Assembly: GCA_002501855.1 (NCBI GenBank)
Contig: DAOM01000230.1
Coordinates: forward strand, 2,682 to 21,432
Direction: 5' to 3'
Source: Candidatus Nitrosopolaris nunavutensis
Lineage (GTDB): Archaea; Thermoproteota; Nitrososphaeria; Nitrososphaerales; Nitrososphaeraceae
DNA: 18,751 nucleotides
Shown: one piece after another, positions 1-7,681 of the stretch
Layout of the letters: every line of letters starts with the position of its first letter
Numbering within the stretch: position 1 is the first letter of the stretch
Position numbers and translations under genes: made by a program
The notes under the pieces: generated by a model
Databases searched by the model: none
What the model saw: only the letters and a program-made list of their open reading frames with translations
What the model was told of the DNA's origin: nothing

Positions 1-323
1 CCGGTGCCAAAAACTTGCAGATAACAGTGGTCTACTTGAATTTTGAGTGGTTCAACAGGCTCATGAGTTACCTTTGAAATGCAGCTATAGAAATTGTTTA
101 CCTGCATATCAAATCCCGAATTACGTGTATTTACTGTTTCCTGAATGACAGTGCCTTTGTTATTGTGGATAATAGGAGTGGCGCTGAGAGCCCCGCCGCC
201 AACATTACTACTCGCGACAGCCAAAGCTGAGATAGGAAGATAAGCAGGGTTTGTTAGGAGAAGTAGTGCGGCAAGAGATGCAACGGTCAAAAACGACAAC
301 ACCTGAATTGTGATGACACACAT
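1..323 (-). CDS. Exported protein, N-terminal part (cut by window edge)
   Basis: Reading the minus strand from the ATG at 321-323 gives an open frame of 107 codons that runs off the window, so the C-terminus is unknown. The first ~38 residues look like a signal peptide: a short start, a long hydrophobic core (residues ~7-23, rich in L, A and V) and a small-residue stretch ending near A-V-A-S. The mature part is rich in N, V, T and Q with two cysteines, as in an extracellular beta-rich protein. A TATA-like element at 349-356 lies about 29 bp before the ATG, which supports this start and a nearly leaderless mRNA. The family is not recognised. The role of secreted or surface protein is inferred only from the signal peptide. 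Confidence 0.7.
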   Translation of the reverse strand, partial: MCVITIQVLSFLTVASLAALLLLTNPAYLPISALAVASSNVGGGALSATPIIHNNKGTVIQETVNTRNSGFDMQVNNFYSCISKVTHEPVEPLKIQVDHCYLQVFGT

Positions 324-348
324 TATTGCTCTATGAATGGGATATATT

Positions 349-356
349 TTTTATAT
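349..356 (-). promoter_or_regulatory. TATA box of the partial exported-protein gene
   Basis: On the minus strand this reads CATATAAA inside a longer AT-only run (341-357). Its centre is about 29 bp from the ATG at 323, the spacing expected for an archaeal TBP site with a leader of only a few nucleotides. Confidence 0.5.
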
Positions 357-546
357 GAATTAAGATTTACATTTTAAGTTCCTGTTTATAGAATATTGCT
401 TCAATGCTATGTTGTTGGATTTTATTCTGTCTCTATCTGGACCTGAAGTTAGGGGGGTAAGTAAGATTGTTGACTAGTGTAAATATATTATTGACCTGTG
501 GAACGATACGAGAGGTAGCTTAAATAAGTAGTCACAAGTCATGCTG

Positions 547-2328
547 TTAAGAATGTGAATGTAGATTCTTTAAAATGCTGTGTACTTGGTCTCTGAACAA
601 AGTTAAGCCTATTCTTCCGGCATATGGTTGTCCTTTTGCGAATGATTCTGCCAGATTCCTCACAAAGCCCATTTCTACTTTTGGCGGCATCGGTGGTTCA
701 AACGGATCAACATATGCCTCAACTATTGTTGGTTTTCTCTCTTTCATGGCTTGATGCATTGTAGATTTCACTTCAGATGGCTCGCTTATAGCATATCCTT
801 TGCCACCACAAGCTTCAGCAAACTTTACGTAGTCGATAGGACTGAACTCAACTCCATATTCAGGATTTCCAAGGAATCCCATTTGTTCCCATCGGATCAA
901 TCCTAATGTGTTATTTTTTATAACAATTACTTTGATAGGAAGACTGTATTGTACAGCAGTCGCAAATTCACCCATCAGCATGTTCAGTCCACCGTCACCG
1001 ACGAACGCTACGGATTGTCTCTCTGGAAACGCTATCTGTGCTGCGATTGCGTACGGCAAACCACATGCCATTGTTGCCAGCGTACCCGAGAGTGAAAATT
1101 TCATACCCTTTCTCAAATAGATGTAACGAGCAGCCCATGTTGTGTTTGTGCCGCAGTCTACAGATATTATTGCATTTTCTTCTAGCTCATCAGAAACTGC
1201 TACTGCAATAACCTGTGGTTTTATAGGCTTATCGGTTCTAGTACTTGTTTCTTTCATCAACCTATGCCAATTTTTCATACCTTGTTGTTTTGACTTTAGA
1301 AATTCAAGATCATACTTTTGATTTAGAAGCGGGAGCAAAGCTGCTAATGTAAGCCTTGAATCACCTACTAAGCCAATTTCAACAGGATACCGAAGACCAA
1401 TCTTTTCAGGCTTTATATCAATCTGAATGCCTCTTGCTTGACCTGGCTTTGGGAGATATTCGATATATGGAAAAGATGTTCCAACCATAAGTAACGTATC
1501 TGCATCACTCATAGCATCACTGGACGGTTCGGTTCCAAGTAAACCAAGACCGCCAAGACTATATTGATTGTCATCAGGAATTGCCGCTTTACCTAACAGT
1601 GCTTTGACGACTGGAGCACATAACTTTTCCGCAACTGCTAGTACCTCGTTTCCAGCTCCAAGTGCTCCTTGTCCCACAAGTATAACAATCCTACTTCCTC
1701 CGTTAAGAATTTTAGCTGCCTTTTCGATTAAAGATGGACTAGGAATCGTTTCGGCAACATAAACGTCTGATGTGTGGTAAGCAACATTATGTCTGGAGAA
1801 TTGACCATTCAATTTCTTTTCTTGCACATCGATTGGGATTGTTAAGTGGCTCACTCCTCGTTGTGCCAGTGCAGTTCGACATCCAATGTCAACTGCCATT
1901 TCTGCTTGCTCTGGAACGCATATCATGTCATTGTAGACTGCAACATCTGAATATAGCTGTAATAGGTTTACATCTTGTTGGTAATTTGAATTCATTAAAT
2001 CAGAATACGTGGTTCCTGTGATAGCAATTACGGGAGTGTTATCTGCCTTAGCATCATATAACCCATTTAAAAGATGTATTGCACCTGGTCCAGAAGTTGC
2101 AACGCATGCCCCAAGTTTTCCAGTATATTTTGCATATGCACAAGCCATAAATGCTGCTGATTCTTCATGTCTGACGAGAACAAATTTAATTTTGTCCTGG
2201 CGGAGTCTTAATGCTTCAATAAAGCCATTTATCCCATCACCTGGCAAGCCGAAAATTACGTCAACTTTCCAATCAAGCAAGGCTTCAGCTACAATATCAG
2301 CCGTACGCATACTCTCATATTCAGTCAT
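547..2328 (-). CDS. poxB: PoxB-like thiamine-diphosphate pyruvate oxidase/dehydrogenase
   Basis: A 593-aa ThDP enzyme of the acetolactate synthase/pyruvate oxidase superfamily. The N-terminal Pyr domain (~8-175) contains the catalytic glutamate in R-H-E-E (E55) and the A-T-S-G-P-G loop. The central FAD/Rossmann-like domain spans ~195-345. The C-terminal PP domain (~375-545) has the ThDP/Mg motif G-D-G at 444-446 with N-N at 472-473. The tail D-P-F-E-P-P-M-P-P-K (541-550) resembles E. coli PoxB, which converts pyruvate to acetate and CO2 and passes electrons to quinone. After it comes a ~40-residue tail with an amphipathic-looking end, where PoxB carries its lipid-binding helix. Length is close to PoxB (572 aa). 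Acetolactate synthase or another 2-oxoacid decarboxylase is possible, but no regulatory subunit gene is nearby. The start at 2328 is favoured over the ATG at 2310 by a TATA-like box ~30 bp upstream. It diverges from a malic enzyme gene that would supply pyruvate. Confidence 0.85.
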   Translation of the reverse strand: MTEYESMRTADIVAEALLDWKVDVIFGLPGDGINGFIEALRLRQDKIKFVLVRHEESAAFMACAYAKYTGKLGACVATSGPGAIHLLNGLYDAKADNTPVIAITGTTYSDLMNSNYQQDVNLLQLYSDVAVYNDMICVPEQAEMAVDIGCRTALAQRGVSHLTIPIDVQEKKLNGQFSRHNVAYHTSDVYVAETIPSPSLIEKAAKILNGGSRIVILVGQGALGAGNEVLAVAEKLCAPVVKALLGKAAIPDDNQYSLGGLGLLGTEPSSDAMSDADTLLMVGTSFPYIEYLPKPGQARGIQIDIKPEKIGLRYPVEIGLVGDSRLTLAALLPLLNQKYDLEFLKSKQQGMKNWHRLMKETSTRTDKPIKPQVIAVAVSDELEENAIISVDCGTNTTWAARYIYLRKGMKFSLSGTLATMACGLPYAIAAQIAFPERQSVAFVGDGGLNMLMGEFATAVQYSLPIKVIVIKNNTLGLIRWEQMGFLGNPEYGVEFSPIDYVKFAEACGGKGYAISEPSEVKSTMHQAMKERKPTIVEAYVDPFEPPMPPKVEMGFVRNLAESFAKGQPYAGRIGLTLFRDQVHSILKNLHSHS

Positions 2329-2696
2329 CCTACACAGTACTATAGAGTGGAAGATATTAATAATTTGTACATCGGATAGGCGGATTTCTCAATTGATTTG
2401 TTTCACGGGTATTTTTCTTGGTTAATCCTTAGATTTAGATTAAGAATGTATTGAAAGTTTAGAAAAACCCAAGTTAGCTCAAAATGAAATGGCGGATCTA
2501 TGCTGATTCGTGATTTGGACGCCATGACGATAAGGTTCGTATCGCACGTCATACAGCTCCTGTCGAATCGTATTCTGTGAGGTGCTTAACGAGACATGAA
2601 CCGCAGCAAATGCAGTTCAAAGATAAAGTTGGATTCGAGCTAACACCACACCATGAAACTAGGAAAAGGTCTTTAATGGAGATACTATAGAGATAT
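2329..2696. other. Divergent intergenic region between poxB-like and malic enzyme genes
   Basis: This 368-bp spacer holds both promoters. For the minus-strand gene the AT-rich TTATTAATA at 2355-2363 is centred ~31 bp from its ATG. For the plus-strand gene TTTAAT at 2672-2677 is ~22 bp from its ATG. A plus-strand frame after the TGA at about 2511 stays open for ~58 codons up to about 2690 but has no early start codon and matches nothing I know. I do not call it a gene. Confidence 0.5.
2355..2363 (-). promoter_or_regulatory. TATA box of the poxB-like gene
   Basis: On the minus strand it reads TTATTAATA. Its centre is ~31 bp from the ATG at 2328, implying a leader of about 5 nt. This favours 2328 rather than the in-frame ATG at 2310 as the start. 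Confidence 0.4.
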
Positions 2697-3977
2697 ATGC
2701 ATCCTATAGTACGCCAATATTATTTGAATACAAAAGAGGATGCCATTAATCTTCATAAAACGTTAAGAGGAAAGATCGAAATTCATAATCGAGTCTCTAT
2801 TGAGACTGCTTTTGGTGAAGAAAAGGGAGCACTGCCTTTGATATATACTCCTGGCGTTGCATATGTTGCTGAAGAAATAAGTAAAAATAAAGAATTGATT
2901 TATGATTACACTTCAAAGTGGAACAACGTAGCCATAGTATGTGACGGAACGAGGGTTCTTGGTCTTGGAAACATTGGTCCGGAAGGAGCACTTCCTGTCA
3001 TGGAAGGAAAATCTGTTCTGTTCAAAGTTTTGGGCGTTATTAATGCAATTCCGTTATGCATTTCTACAACCGATAAGGAGGAAATAATAAGATTCGTTAA
3101 GGCGATTGAACCGGGTTTTGGAGCAATAAATATTGAAGATATAGAATCGCCCAAAGTCTTTGAAATAATAAAAAGGCTTCAAGATGAACTATCCATACCT
3201 TTATTTCATGATGATCAGCACGGGACAGCTGTGATTACCTTGGCTGCCTTGATAAATTCTCTAAGACTAGTAGAAAAAAGATTCGATAACGTAAAGGTGG
3301 TCATATCTGGGGCAGGTTCTGCGGGGTATGGAATTTTCAAGATCTTAGAAGACGCAGGCTGCAAGGATATTGTTGTAACAGATAGCAAAGGTGCGATATA
3401 CGAAGGAAGGGAAGACCTTCAAAATACTGATCCTAACAATTCGTACAAGCAGGAAATAGCAAGCAATACCAATCAAAGAAAACTAGTAGGAAATTTGCAC
3501 GAGGTAATTAGAGAAGCTGATGTTTTCATAGGAGTATCTGGTAAGTCTGGACTTTTAAGTAAAGACATGGTACGATCAATGCACAGCAATGCCATCGTGT
3601 TCGCGCTAACCAATCCAGATCCTGAAATTCTTCCATCTGATGCCCTTAAAGCAGGCGCACGGATTGTTTGTACCGGACGCTCTGATTTTCCCAATCAAGT
3701 TAACAACGCTGTTGTATTTCCATCAGTTCTTAGAGCTTTGTTAGATACGAGAGCAAAAGGGTTGGATGAACAGATGTTGGTAACTGCCTCTTACGCAATC
3801 GCCTCACTAGTTGAAGAGACTCACTTGAAAGAGGACTATGTAATTCCAAAAGTCAATGACCCAAGGATACTTCCTATTGTGACCGAGACTTTGAAAAAGG
3901 CAATTAGAAGCCATTCATCTAATGGCAATGCTGAAAATAAAGATCGACATGACCTAAGCGATGCCATTAGCCAGTAA
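2697..3977 (+). CDS. Malic enzyme (NAD(P)-dependent oxidative malate decarboxylase)
   Basis: A 426-aa protein of the bacterial/archaeal short malic enzyme family, catalysing malate + NAD(P)+ to pyruvate + CO2 + NAD(P)H in the cytosol. The N-terminal malic domain has the Y-T-P-G-V-A segment with the conserved tyrosine (Y50), D-G-T-x-V-L-G-L-G-x-I-G-P at 83-95 and the catalytic lysine in M-E-G-K (K105). Metal ligands are E147/D148 (I-N-I-E-D-I) and D172/D173 (F-H-D-D-Q-H-G). The NAD-binding domain starts with G-A-G-S-A-G at 205-210. A-L-T-N-P-D-P-E at 303-310 is the conserved C-terminal signature. Length is typical and there is no phosphotransacetylase fusion. The last ~25 residues are polar and probably disordered. 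The sequence does not show NAD or NADP preference. The gene diverges from the PoxB-like gene, so its pyruvate product may feed that enzyme (inference). Confidence 0.92.
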   Translation: MHPIVRQYYLNTKEDAINLHKTLRGKIEIHNRVSIETAFGEEKGALPLIYTPGVAYVAEEISKNKELIYDYTSKWNNVAIVCDGTRVLGLGNIGPEGALPVMEGKSVLFKVLGVINAIPLCISTTDKEEIIRFVKAIEPGFGAINIEDIESPKVFEIIKRLQDELSIPLFHDDQHGTAVITLAALINSLRLVEKRFDNVKVVISGAGSAGYGIFKILEDAGCKDIVVTDSKGAIYEGREDLQNTDPNNSYKQEIASNTNQRKLVGNLHEVIREADVFIGVSGKSGLLSKDMVRSMHSNAIVFALTNPDPEILPSDALKAGARIVCTGRSDFPNQVNNAVVFPSVLRALLDTRAKGLDEQMLVTASYAIASLVEETHLKEDYVIPKVNDPRILPIVTETLKKAIRSHSSNGNAENKDRHDLSDAISQ

Positions 3978-4136
3978 TATCAGCTTCAATTATCTGAAAG
4001 CGAGAGAAGATTCGTAGTTACTGCAAATTATGGTCCTCTTCAACGTCTTTTTGGGTGAAAAGATACATGACGAGGATACACTATTGTCTTCCTAGTGTGT
4101 AGTGTATGGTATATCGAAATTGGGTTGATGAATAGG

Positions 4137-4442
4137 TTATTGGATACCATTGTTCTTCTTTTCGAAGATTAGATTAACTTCAGCCATTAAGGCTATGTAG
4201 AATCCCACTAGCGCTACTCCTATTCCAGTATCAGGTCCAAAAATAACAATCAGAACACTTGTATTCAGTATTGTACATTGCCGTTGGATCTCTAGTTGTA
4301 ACTGGTTGTGTAACCGTCCGATGCACAATTGACGATATCTGGCTATATTTGCAGGGGATACAACGGAGGAAGAATAAATGTAGATCAGTATTCCAATCAA
4401 CCCTATTGCTAGCCAAATTTGAAGTACTTTTATTGTATTCAA
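4137..4442 (-). CDS. Possible small two-span membrane protein
   Basis: A 101-residue minus-strand frame with two clear hydrophobic segments (residues ~6-27 and ~62-90) separated by a polar, Q/R-rich linker. The second segment runs F-G-P-D-T-G-I-G-V-A-L-V-G-F, glycine-rich as in many small archaeal membrane proteins. It has no ATG. A TTG three codons after an in-frame TGA is the only available start, which lowers confidence. A shorter plus-strand frame (4259-4471) overlaps it but has a poorer composition. The family is not recognised. Confidence 0.4.
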   Translation of the reverse strand: MNTIKVLQIWLAIGLIGILIYIYSSSVVSPANIARYRQLCIGRLHNQLQLEIQRQCTILNTSVLIVIFGPDTGIGVALVGFYIALMAEVNLIFEKKNNGIQ

Positions 4443-4664
4443 TCTATATCAGATATTTCTTTGTGTCATAAGTATTCAGTTATCTTACTATTTAGATTTT
4501 GTTTCTATACGTCCGAATTATTGATTGGGAAATAATCGAAAATGGTAAATAGACCCGATAGAATTTAATCTTCGATTAGAAAGGATTACTAATTTCGACT
4601 TAATTTATTATTAGAATTTATCATGAATGGCGTAGATTTGGTCGATAAGAAGAGTTGCCTCATT

Positions 4665-4784
4665 TTATTTTCTATCATGTTCCAATTCGTATTCCACTCG
4701 ACATTGACCAGAACAAAACTCATCTGAACTTCTGTCATCACCTACAGGGTCACCACAGTTTTTACAAATGCTTTTTTTACTCAT
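4665..4784 (-). CDS. 39-aa zinc-ribbon microprotein
   Basis: A short complete frame, ATG at 4782-4784 and TAA at 4665-4667. The protein is M-S-K-K-S-I-C-K-N-C-G-D-P-V-G, then an acidic/serine stretch, then F-C-S-G-Q-C-R and a charged tail E-Y-E-L-E-H-D-R-K. C7-x2-C10 and C24-x3-C28 form a four-cysteine zinc knuckle, as in the many small treble-clef/zinc-ribbon proteins of archaea, some of which bind nucleic acid or act as adaptors. The cysteine spacing plus a highly charged C-terminus makes a chance frame unlikely. An AT-rich element at 4806-4812 lies ~25 bp before the ATG and would give a leaderless mRNA. The specific partner or target cannot be read from the sequence. Confidence 0.65.
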   Translation of the reverse strand: MSKKSICKNCGDPVGDDRSSDEFCSGQCRVEYELEHDRK

Positions 4785-5087
4785 ATATTTATCACAATGC
4801 TTTCATTATTACATCTTTCGGCTCTGTTGTTGGTTTAAGCGTAGACGGTTATTATCATGGCTGTCCCTCTCTCTATCGTTAATGATAAAATGGCCGTCAT
4901 GAATTGCTTGACCATTCCTCTACTTCGTTTGAAATTTAATTCGACGATACTCAGATGCGAAAAATTATTAGAATAGTGTTCAGTGCTTTCGCTGCAATAT
5001 GTTACCTTATCTGGGAATAATGCCCACAATCATCCCAAATATGTAAATATGGCATCTATACTAGGAATTTAGGACAGGGAAACAGGC
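4785..5087. other. Spacer upstream of the response regulator
   Basis: About 300 bp holding the presumed promoter of the minus-strand zinc-ribbon gene at its left end. The plus-strand promoter of the response regulator is at its right end (TATA-like TCTATACT, 5055-5062, centred ~29 bp before the ATG at 5088). I found no convincing gene between them. Confidence 0.4.
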
Positions 5088-5495
5088 ATGAATAGAATCT
5101 TAGTTGTGGACGATGAACCCGATATTAACTTGCTCCTTATGCTCATCTTGGAAGATAGCGGATATAAAGTGGATGTGTATGACGATCCTATCCTAGCCTT
5201 ATCGAACTTCAAACCAAGCTATTACGATCTAGTAATATTAGATATAATAATGCCAACAATGAATGGTTTTGTATTTTATCAAAGAATAAGAGAACTAGAT
5301 ATTGGAATCAAAGCTTGCTTTCTGACGGCGAGTGAAACCTCTCAACAGGAGTTCGAAAAGGGGATATATCCGATCGTCGCGAAGGAAGAGCTATTAGTCC
5401 GAAAGCCGATTCGAAATCAAGATCTACTGGAAAAGGTAAAGAAAATTCTAATGAATTCCAGTTACGATCCTATTCTATCCAAAAACCAAGGGTAG
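5088..5495 (+). CDS. Single-domain response regulator (CheY-like receiver)
   Basis: A 135-aa lone receiver domain with the full set of functional residues: the acidic pair D8/D9 (L-V-V-D-D-E), the phospho-acceptor D52 (V-I-L-D-I-I-M-P), the switch threonine T80 (F-L-T-A-S) and the conserved lysine K106 (R-K-P-I). There is no output domain. The ~17 residues after the last helix are polar. Such proteins relay phosphate from histidine kinases to partners. No kinase is adjacent; the nearest in the window is the soluble kinase at 12541-14061, and a link is only a guess. It stands alone between long spacers. A TATA-like box ~29 bp upstream fits this ATG. Confidence 0.9.
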   Translation: MNRILVVDDEPDINLLLMLILEDSGYKVDVYDDPILALSNFKPSYYDLVILDIIMPTMNGFVFYQRIRELDIGIKACFLTASETSQQEFEKGIYPIVAKEELLVRKPIRNQDLLEKVKKILMNSSYDPILSKNQG

Positions 5496-5608
5496 AAAAA
5501 CTCCTACGGTTAACTAACTGTTGTACCTACACACCGGTAATGGATAAACCGCTATTCTTGAATCAGGTTTAAGAGCATGCAGACTATTAAGGATCGATTT
5601 AATAATAA

Positions 5609-5624
5609 TCAAGTTATAACTTGA
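5609..5624. repeat. Perfect 16-bp palindrome
   Basis: The sequence TCAAGTTATAACTTGA is its own reverse complement. It lies 114 bp after the response regulator stop in the long spacer. Candidate operator for a dimeric regulator, or a small stem. Confidence 0.45.
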
Positions 5625-6163
5625 AACCTAACTTTAACGATAAAACTCTAACCTGCATATGGCATTTAAACTTGGACATAGTTTGGAGATATTTATTTGT
5701 TGGTGTTGTTGTTGTCAGTACATTTGATCTGTGACTGTGAATTTGCTACGCTCTACTTGTTTAGTTTTGTTCATTTTCTCGCATCAGAAATCCTACCCGT
5801 AGTGAAGACAATTTAGGTAGGACTTGTAGCCGAATCATTTCTACTACATTTTATCCATGATCGAACGGTTCAGGATATATCTCCAATTGGCCTCGTGATT
5901 TTGCATCGAATTGAACTCCGTATACTGTATATAGAGATTAGTTGCTGCAAGTAATCCTGATCTACATTTCAAACGGATGGCATTATCGTTCGAATTATTA
6001 ATAGCATAATCATTCAATTAAAAGTCCATAATATTTTGCAACATCATAAGTTATTATTGTTGATCTGCCTGTAGATTACAAGCGCACCATGGAATAGAAC
6101 ACTGACTCTATCGATCTTTTTGTGATATTGATTTATGAATAGTCCGCAGCCGACAGAAGAAAG

Positions 6164-6170
6164 TTTTTTT
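6164..6170 (+). terminator. T7 tract, possible intrinsic terminator
   Basis: Seven consecutive T on the plus strand with no plus-strand gene for the previous ~670 bp. Archaeal RNA polymerase terminates at such tracts. Alternatively it is the upstream part of the usp promoter (TTTTTTTAAA, ~27-35 bp before that start region). Confidence 0.25.
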
Positions 6171-6208
6171 AAACTCCTCTAGTAAGACTATATAACTTGG
6201 ATTTTACA

Positions 6209-6652
6209 ATGCGTGGGTTCTCCCGAATATTGGTTGCAGTAGATGGGTCTGAATCATCTATGGATGCGGCGGATTACGCCATAGATATGGCAAAAATGTA
6301 CAATGCTCAGCTAACCACTTTAACTGTATCCCATATTTCAATGTCATCGTATGGATTGGCAGGTCTTCCAGATTCAATAAAGCAAACGAAAGAAAAACAT
6401 GCCCTTGAATCAAAGCAATGGTTTGATAAGATTAATCAACGTGCAAAACAAAATGACGTTCAATTAAAAACAGAACTAATTGATAGTCAGATGTCTGTTG
6501 ATGGAACAATAGCAGAATATGCAGAAAGCCATGATATCGATTTGATAATATTAGGAACTAGGGGAAGATCCGGGTTTAAAAAATTATTACTTGGAAGTGT
6601 TGCATCAGGTGTTGTAAATTATGCCACATGTCCTGTAATGGTGGTAAAATAA
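6209..6652 (+). CDS. Universal stress protein (UspA family)
   Basis: A 147-aa single Usp domain. It opens with the beta-1 signature R-I-L-V-A-V-D-G-S-E and ends with the ATP-binding motif G-T-R-G-R-S-G-F-K-K and L-G-S-V-A-S-G-V-V, followed by C-P-V-M-V-V-K. This is the G-x2-G-x9-G-S pattern of ATP-binding Usp proteins, so nucleotide binding is likely. The protein should be a cytosolic dimer involved in stress responses; the trigger is unknown. The frame is open up to a TTG at 6197, but the ATG at 6209 gives the usual short lead (M-R-G-F-S) before beta-1 and was chosen. It stands alone, with no adjacent transporter or kinase. Confidence 0.88.
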   Translation: MRGFSRILVAVDGSESSMDAADYAIDMAKMYNAQLTTLTVSHISMSSYGLAGLPDSIKQTKEKHALESKQWFDKINQRAKQNDVQLKTELIDSQMSVDGTIAEYAESHDIDLIILGTRGRSGFKKLLLGSVASGVVNYATCPVMVVK

Positions 6653-6960
6653 TTACTTCTGGCTATGCGTTACCCTGCCCCGGCCATGCGAATACATAAT
6701 AGCCCGCGAAGGCAGAAATCGTTTTGTTCATTCCAATGGCCATCCTTGTTGTATCATCACGTTCTTCGCTACGACAAAAAATGCTACGTAGTGGCTATAT
6801 GGCCAACCAAACCGGAACTTTTATGCCAGTATTCAGAGCAAGTAATGATAGTGGAAATACTTTTGGCAAGCCCGTGATACTGAACAGTACAAGACAATGA
6901 CAAAGAATAGTAGAACATCCATCAGCAATTCGAATTCGTGTCGTTGTAAAGAATCTATTT
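6653..6960. other. Convergent spacer, no gene seen
   Basis: 308 bp between the plus-strand usp gene and the minus-strand 99-aa gene. Frames present here have no recognisable motif and their composition is not protein-like. No T tract or strong hairpin was found. Confidence 0.3.
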
Positions 6961-7260
6961 TTACACTCTCTCATCTGTAACGCTGGTTTTTCTAATCCAT
7001 TCACGCTGCCTCACTTTTTTTACTTGTTTGCTGAAATAGGTTTCCACTCTGGACGGCTCCCGGCTTGTTATTATCAAATCATAACCAGTGCCTGGCGGAT
7101 GTTCCAGATCAAAAATCTGAGAGAACAAAATTACCTCTGAGGTATCATTACATACTCTGAATAACTCGTAATTTTTTCCATCTGTTTTGATCAGGAAAAA
7201 CTGCTCTGGTTTCTCAAATGTTATATCTTTTCTACTGATTCGTACTACTCCCTTGCTCAT
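6961..7260 (-). CDS. Hypothetical 99-aa basic protein
   Basis: A minus-strand frame with ATG at 7258-7260. The composition is protein-like: alternating charged and hydrophobic residues suggesting beta strands (I-T-F-E-K-P-E-Q-F-F-L-I-K, Y-E-L-F-R-V, E-V-I-L-F-S-Q-I-F) and then a strongly basic C-terminal third (K-Q-V-K-K-V-R-Q-R-E-W-I-R-K). It has no signal peptide, membrane span or metal motif. A weak TATA-like CTTAAG (7282-7287) is ~25 bp before the ATG. The basic tail would fit nucleic-acid binding, but that is only a guess. Family not recognised. Confidence 0.55.
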   Translation of the reverse strand: MSKGVVRISRKDITFEKPEQFFLIKTDGKNYELFRVCNDTSEVILFSQIFDLEHPPGTGYDLIITSREPSRVETYFSKQVKKVRQREWIRKTSVTDERV

Positions 7261-7655
7261 ACTGCTTGCTCCAAGCTCATTCTTAAGCGGCTTTACCTAT
7301 GTATCCTCTTGTGTTTGTTGGAAACATATCGATTCGACATACTTCTAGCTTACAACATCTTGTTAAAAGCAACTAGATCGTAGCGAGCTAGGAGGTGTGT
7401 TAATCAAATTTGACCTCATAACATGATGGTTGGTCGCGATGAAATTGTATCGGTAGTAGTATATACAATTTCGTTCATCTACTAGTCGATGTTTATTCTT
7501 CTCGTGTATTACTACATTTATCGTTGATAACGTGATGTGACAATATCCCTCACATCAGAATTTTCCATGCTCCTGAACTAATCGTATCGAGACATCTAAT
7601 CCTGATTGAGGTATTCTTCCTTTCAGAATAAGTTAACCCGACGTTTGGCGTACAT
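7261..7655. other. Spacer with a 10-bp inverted repeat
   Basis: About 400 bp without a convincing gene on either strand. The main structure is the perfect inverted repeat at 7441-7472, reported separately. The right end is the terminator tract of the exported-protein pair. Confidence 0.35.
7441..7472. repeat. Perfect 10-bp inverted repeat
   Basis: Arms GAAATTGTAT (7441-7450) and ATACAATTTC (7463-7472) with a 12-nt loop. The outer flanks GAT and ATC also pair if four bases are bulged. It is far from any start codon (nearest 7260, minus strand), so it may be a hairpin in a transcript or a remnant of a mobile element rather than an operator. Confidence 0.45.
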
Positions 7656-7662
7656 AAAAAAA
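7656..7662 (-). terminator. T7 terminator of the exported-protein pair
   Basis: Seven A on the plus strand read as a T7 tract on the minus strand, beginning ~20 nt after the stop codon of the 184-aa gene. A T-rich stretch this close to a stop is the usual intrinsic archaeal terminator. Confidence 0.55.
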
Positions 7663-7681
7663 CAACCATTTATTGGACGTT

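Larger units (their letters stand above)
5496..6208. other. Long gene-free spacer (about 0.7 kb)
   Basis: No frame longer than ~25 codons looks coding on either strand. It contains a perfect 16-bp palindrome (5609-5624), a 7-bp inverted pair TCCTACC/GGTAGGA around 5790-5823, and a run of seven T at 6164-6170 that could end a plus-strand transcript from within the spacer. A non-coding RNA is possible but nothing recognisable was found. Confidence 0.4.

Noticed and set aside
908-2425. Plus-strand open frames opposite the poxB-like gene
   Set aside because: They are antisense shadows of a gene with clear catalytic motifs and have no motifs of their own.
2511-2690. Open plus-strand frame of ~58 codons before the malic enzyme
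   Set aside because: No start codon near its beginning, no recognised motif, and it covers the expected promoter.
4655-4882. 75-aa plus-strand frame
   Set aside because: It is antisense to the zinc-ribbon microprotein and has an unlikely composition (many H, Y and F).
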